A DNA stretch of 64,000 nucleotides. Source: Phoronis australis (lineage: Eukaryota > Phoronida > Phoronidae). A program made the position numbers and the translations under genes. Shown one piece after another: positions 60,799-64,000 of the stretch. Location: contig NMRA01000141.1 of NCBI GenBank assembly GCA_002633005.1, positions 316,546 to 380,545 of the forward strand. Reading direction: 5' to 3'. How positions within the stretch are numbered: the first letter of the stretch is position 1; every line of letters starts with the position of its first letter. The notes beneath the pieces were generated by a model. That model saw only the letters and a list, made by a program, of their open reading frames with translations, did not search any database and was not told where the DNA came from.

Positions 60799-61865
60799 TA
60801 CCGTATTCATCCTAATAAGCGCCCATGCCCCTATAAGCGCCCCCACATGTTTTCAGACTTCGGTAAACTAAGCGCCCAGCCCATGAACATGTATATATAT
60901 GCAAAAAATGCCTTACCTACAGTTCTAAAATTCTACAGTAACGTCTCCAATTTACCAATAATATCCGACAATCCTGAAAAATCAATGTGTCAGTATTTAG
61001 CCGTGATTATACACTTGAAACTTCCGCAGTGCTTCAAAAAGAATGCAAAATTTTTGCTGATCTTGCAAGGAACGTGTCCCACTATGGTCAGGCCTTTCAG
61101 AACAGACGCAGCGTACTTGTCATTGGGATTGTATTGTATCTTTCCCGTACAGATCTTTTCCCTAAACAGGAATCTAGATTACTTTGTACACGTAAAAACC
61201 ACGAATCCAAGACTAATAAAAAATTGACCAGTGTTAACAGCATATGGCCAGGAAGCATGTGCTAACATACATGTAGGCCTGCTACTCTGGCAAATGAACT
61301 CTGATGACAAGCATGGGCTTGCTCACTCGGCTCACACAGGCGGACGAACTTCAAAACAAACGTCACGTGACAACAACATGTGTGTTCGTCCAGATTCTTC
61401 TCGTGTTGCGACGTGCGATCTAGTGCAGATTTGGACTTAATCTGCGGTTAATCCCGACTCCACAGGAACTTAAAAATCTCAAGGATGCTATTTGAACAAC
61501 TTAAGGAAGATTTCAGATAATTTGTTGAGTTGAAACTGTATTTTTATTCAAGAATTCAAGTTGCCCTATCGACGATCGTGAGGCAGCTACGCATCAGTTG
61601 GCGAGTTTTTGCCCTGGGATTTCTGCACAATTTTCTAAAAAAGGATCGTAATTTAACAACGAAGTTTGATAGCAATGCACCACAATTTTGTGGAAAGTCT
61701 GTCATAGGTTACATATACGTCGCAGAGCGTAAATTCGATGAATCCTAGCTTCCAATTTCACCCGTTTCAGAGAATGGGTATCAACTGGCCTAGGCTACAA
61801 TAAGCGCCACCCTCCCGAAACAAATTTTCTAAGCGCCCTGGTTATTTATTAGGGCAAATACCGTA
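60799..61865. mobile_element. 1.07-kb TIR element of the TACCGTATT / AATAAGCGCC type
   Basis: The left end is TACCGTATTCATCCTAATAA and the right end TTATTAGGGCAAATACCGTA, an inverted pair. AAGCGCC occurs three times just inside the left end and twice just inside the right end, in the same orientation at both ends. A TA at each border suggests a TA target. Open frames inside (up to 144 codons) start within the terminal repeat and show no transposase motif, so I regard it as non-autonomous. Elements with this AATAAGCGCC terminus are, from memory, common in marine invertebrate genomes. Confidence 0.8.
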
Positions 61866-62402
61866 GTCAGAAAGAATTTCAGACGTAGAAATCTGTGCAC
61901 TTCATTTTCCACACGCTGACAAAAGGACACTAGTGAGACCCACTGAAAATATTACGATTCCTGTTCCACCAGTGGAAATCTCGGCCAAAATGTTTCTTAC
62001 TAACACGGAAAAAGCCAGACAAGATATCAATTTAACAACCAACAACGGAATTTCTATGTTTTATGCATCTGCGAAAAATACTAAATACTATTTTTTACAC
62101 ATGTGAATCAACCTATGGCATGAAGTCTCAAAGATCTCCTGTTTCCCAAATAGCACAAACATAGCTTGGTGTAAAAAGACACGCCATTTCCAATATAAAA
62201 TATCACAGTTGAGAAAAAACAGATTCCTTCGTTGACTTGATTGAAAAGTAACTTGAGTGGTCAAATTACCCTGAGGAAAATAAGAAAGTCAGTAAAGCGG
62301 AAAATAGAGGGAAATTGAACTTTTCCAACTGACCGCAACAGTTAACAACAGTTAACCTAGTGTCTTATATTGGATAGTTTTTGCTTGGGTGAAAGAAGTG
62401 CA

Positions 62403-62500
62403 AAGGGTCTTACACTCCAACCTTGATGTGTTAATGTTTTTGGGGAATGTCAGTCGGTATGAACGGCCAACTTCAGTCCTGAATCAAACTTAGCAGCACA
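62403..62500 (+). mobile_element. MITE family A, left-end fragment
   Basis: AAAGGGTCTTACACTCCAAC, GTTAATGTTTTTGGGGAATG, GTCAGTCGGTATGAACGG and AACTTCAGTCCTGAATCAAA align with the first 100 bp of the copy at 59933. No right end was found. Confidence 0.6.
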
Positions 62501-62827
62501 ATAGAAAGTAGATTTACCTTTTCAATGCTGGTGTTACTCGATTTTTTGAATATCATCATTACGAACACTTCATTTCAATGACGTATTATCCAACCATGTC
62601 ACACAATACTGAAATTTTAAGCCATTCTGTAGAGGATATGAGGCTCTATATGAGTGCTATAACATGTTCACGTTCTGAAGCACAGCTTCTACCGGACAAT
62701 ATTTCTAAAAGTTGAGGATTTTCACAACAGCGTTCGAAGACTGAAATCCGTGAGATTTTAGCTGACTTTTTGTGTAAAACCAATCAAAAAATTGTCTGAT
62801 TGTAGCTATGGCACAGAACTGGAACAT

Positions 62828-62928
62828 GGTAAACCATCAATTATTTGCTACGTATGTTTTAAGGAAAAACGAGAAAATAAAATTTCATATAACTGCTGTA
62901 TTTAGTCCTAAATTGGTGAGAGTTTACC
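62828..62928 (+). mobile_element. Short internally deleted MITE family B copy
   Basis: Bounded by GGTAAACCATCAATTA on the left and CCTAAATTGGTGAGAGTTTA on the right, the family B termini. Only about 100 bp in all, so most of the interior is missing. Confidence 0.5.
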
Positions 62929-63519
62929 AAACTATCAGCATGTTAGTGTTTCACCACTAACAAAAGGAAGCGTTTTATTCACATTTGTATGCAAACCAAC
63001 ATGCCATTTTTATCTGTGGACTGATTGGCAAAACCAGTGCTCAGACAGAATGCATCATTCCGAATTAAGATAACAAAACCTTTGACTGAAGCTCAAGATC
63101 TTGGTCACCCATCAAGTATGAAATTGGCTAATATCCGGTCATCACTTGCCAGTCTTGACCAAACAAGATTAACTCATACTTGAATTAATGTTACTGGGCA
63201 AAAAGATCGGTGAAGGAAGCCTACGAAGTCCTCGGAATAACCGCCATGATTATCCGAATAATTCCTCTTTTAGCTTGGGGATTACTGGGGACTTGAGGCA
63301 AAGAAGTTAATTCTATACACTGCAGACTTGAGTTGAATTACCCAAGCTATTGATTCTAAACTGCAGAATGCAACCTGATGCACATTTCCTTTAACTTTGT
63401 GAAAAGTTACAAGATGCTTTTAAGTATTACAATATTTTCAAAAAGCACAACTTGTAACAAAAACATAGGCAACCTGTTTGTTTGGGCAAAATGTTATCTG
63501 AAGTTATGACCCATGTTTG

Positions 63520-63930
63520 TCAGTAGTATATCAAAATCAGATAATTTGGTCAACAAGATGTGACAATGACAAGTACCAATGAGTGCACTGGTCGAGTAAA
63601 TAGGAAAAAAAACTTGATTATCTGTCCGACAAGCTTGTAACCAATGAGACTGCTGGAAGTGTGTCTGGTAAATAGAAAATCTCGTTATTTGGCCGCTTAG
63701 GATGTACCGCATTGTGTTAGCCAATGAAATCGTTGAAAAATTTGTCAGATGACTAAAAAATATCCAATTATTTCACTGAAACGCCGTGACGTCATAATAA
63801 TCCACCATTGAGATCGCCGAATGCTTTGTCAGATATACAGCAAATATCCGCTTATTTAATTGACCTGCTGGTTGAATAACAAAAACTGGCTTTTTGGCCG
63901 ACTTGTGGGTAAACAGCATCGGCAAGGCAA
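63520..63930 (+). repeat. Degenerate tandem repeat of about 80-90 bp
   Basis: Four to five decayed units share CCAATGAGNNNNCTG, GTCTGGTAAATAG or GTCGAGTAAATAG or GTCAGATATACAGC, and an end like CTCGTTATTTGGCC or CTTGATTATCTGTCC or CCGCTTATTTAATTG. It may continue past the window edge. Confidence 0.45.
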
Positions 63931-64000
63931 TTAATATGATTGCACACTGAAGTGTCTGAAGTTGTGAACTCTTGGAGGGAATGTGTAAATGTGATAACAA

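Noticed and set aside
60793-61227. 144-codon plus-strand open frame as a transposase
   Set aside because: It starts inside the terminal repeat of the TACCGTATT element and shows no transposase motif; this length is expected by chance.

Overview
The window looks like animal, probably marine-invertebrate, genomic DNA. It is AT-rich, carries isolated single-base ambiguities (n at 22372, 45346 and 51705), and has coding exons bounded by GT/AG splice sites and separated by kilobases of non-coding DNA. Short inverted-repeat mobile elements and minisatellites fill much of the rest. I see no bacterial-style gene packing, no rRNA and no convincing tRNA. The species is not identifiable from what I can see.

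The only strongly supported gene is on the minus strand. Its first coding exon (13103-14068, 322 codons) splices in phase 0 across a 6.2-kb intron to a second exon (6350-6889, 180 codons). The encoded region is low-complexity, basic and serine-rich, with repeated RRxS-type sites and an FRPRSKSDA...RPRAGS signature. From memory of the family, I tentatively read this as the long regulatory N-terminus of an AMP-activated protein kinase gamma subunit (PRKAG2 / SNF4A-gamma type). The nucleotide-binding CBS domains are not in the window and would lie beyond position 1. A further exon at 269-503, starting with its own ATG, carries the same 'LKNL...R.RxS' motif and may be an alternative first exon. 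Candidate micro-exons (4419-4451, 3778-3813) and a candidate distal upstream exon (53306-53385, with a near-ideal donor) are weaker.

Layout: 0-14 kb holds the gene's exons, interrupted by a composite repeat (4570-5795), two minisatellites (8.0 and 9.9 kb) and two copies of a 200-bp repeat family. From 14 to 64 kb there is almost no recognisable coding sequence, apart from an unproven 168-codon reading frame at 24.6-25.2 kb. This part is rich in repeats: a three-monomer higher-order repeat (26.7-28.2 kb), a 119-bp near-perfect hairpin (34.2 kb), an element bounded by 130-bp inverted arms (47.3-48.8 kb), two roughly 500-bp CCCTTTCA-ended MITEs, several roughly 230-bp GGTAAAA-ended MITEs, a 1.07-kb TACCGTATT-ended element, and several tandem arrays.

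If the gene call is right, the window covers the regulatory 5' half of a long locus with alternative promoters, and the repeats sit in its introns and upstream DNA. All repeat boundaries were found by eye and are approximate.
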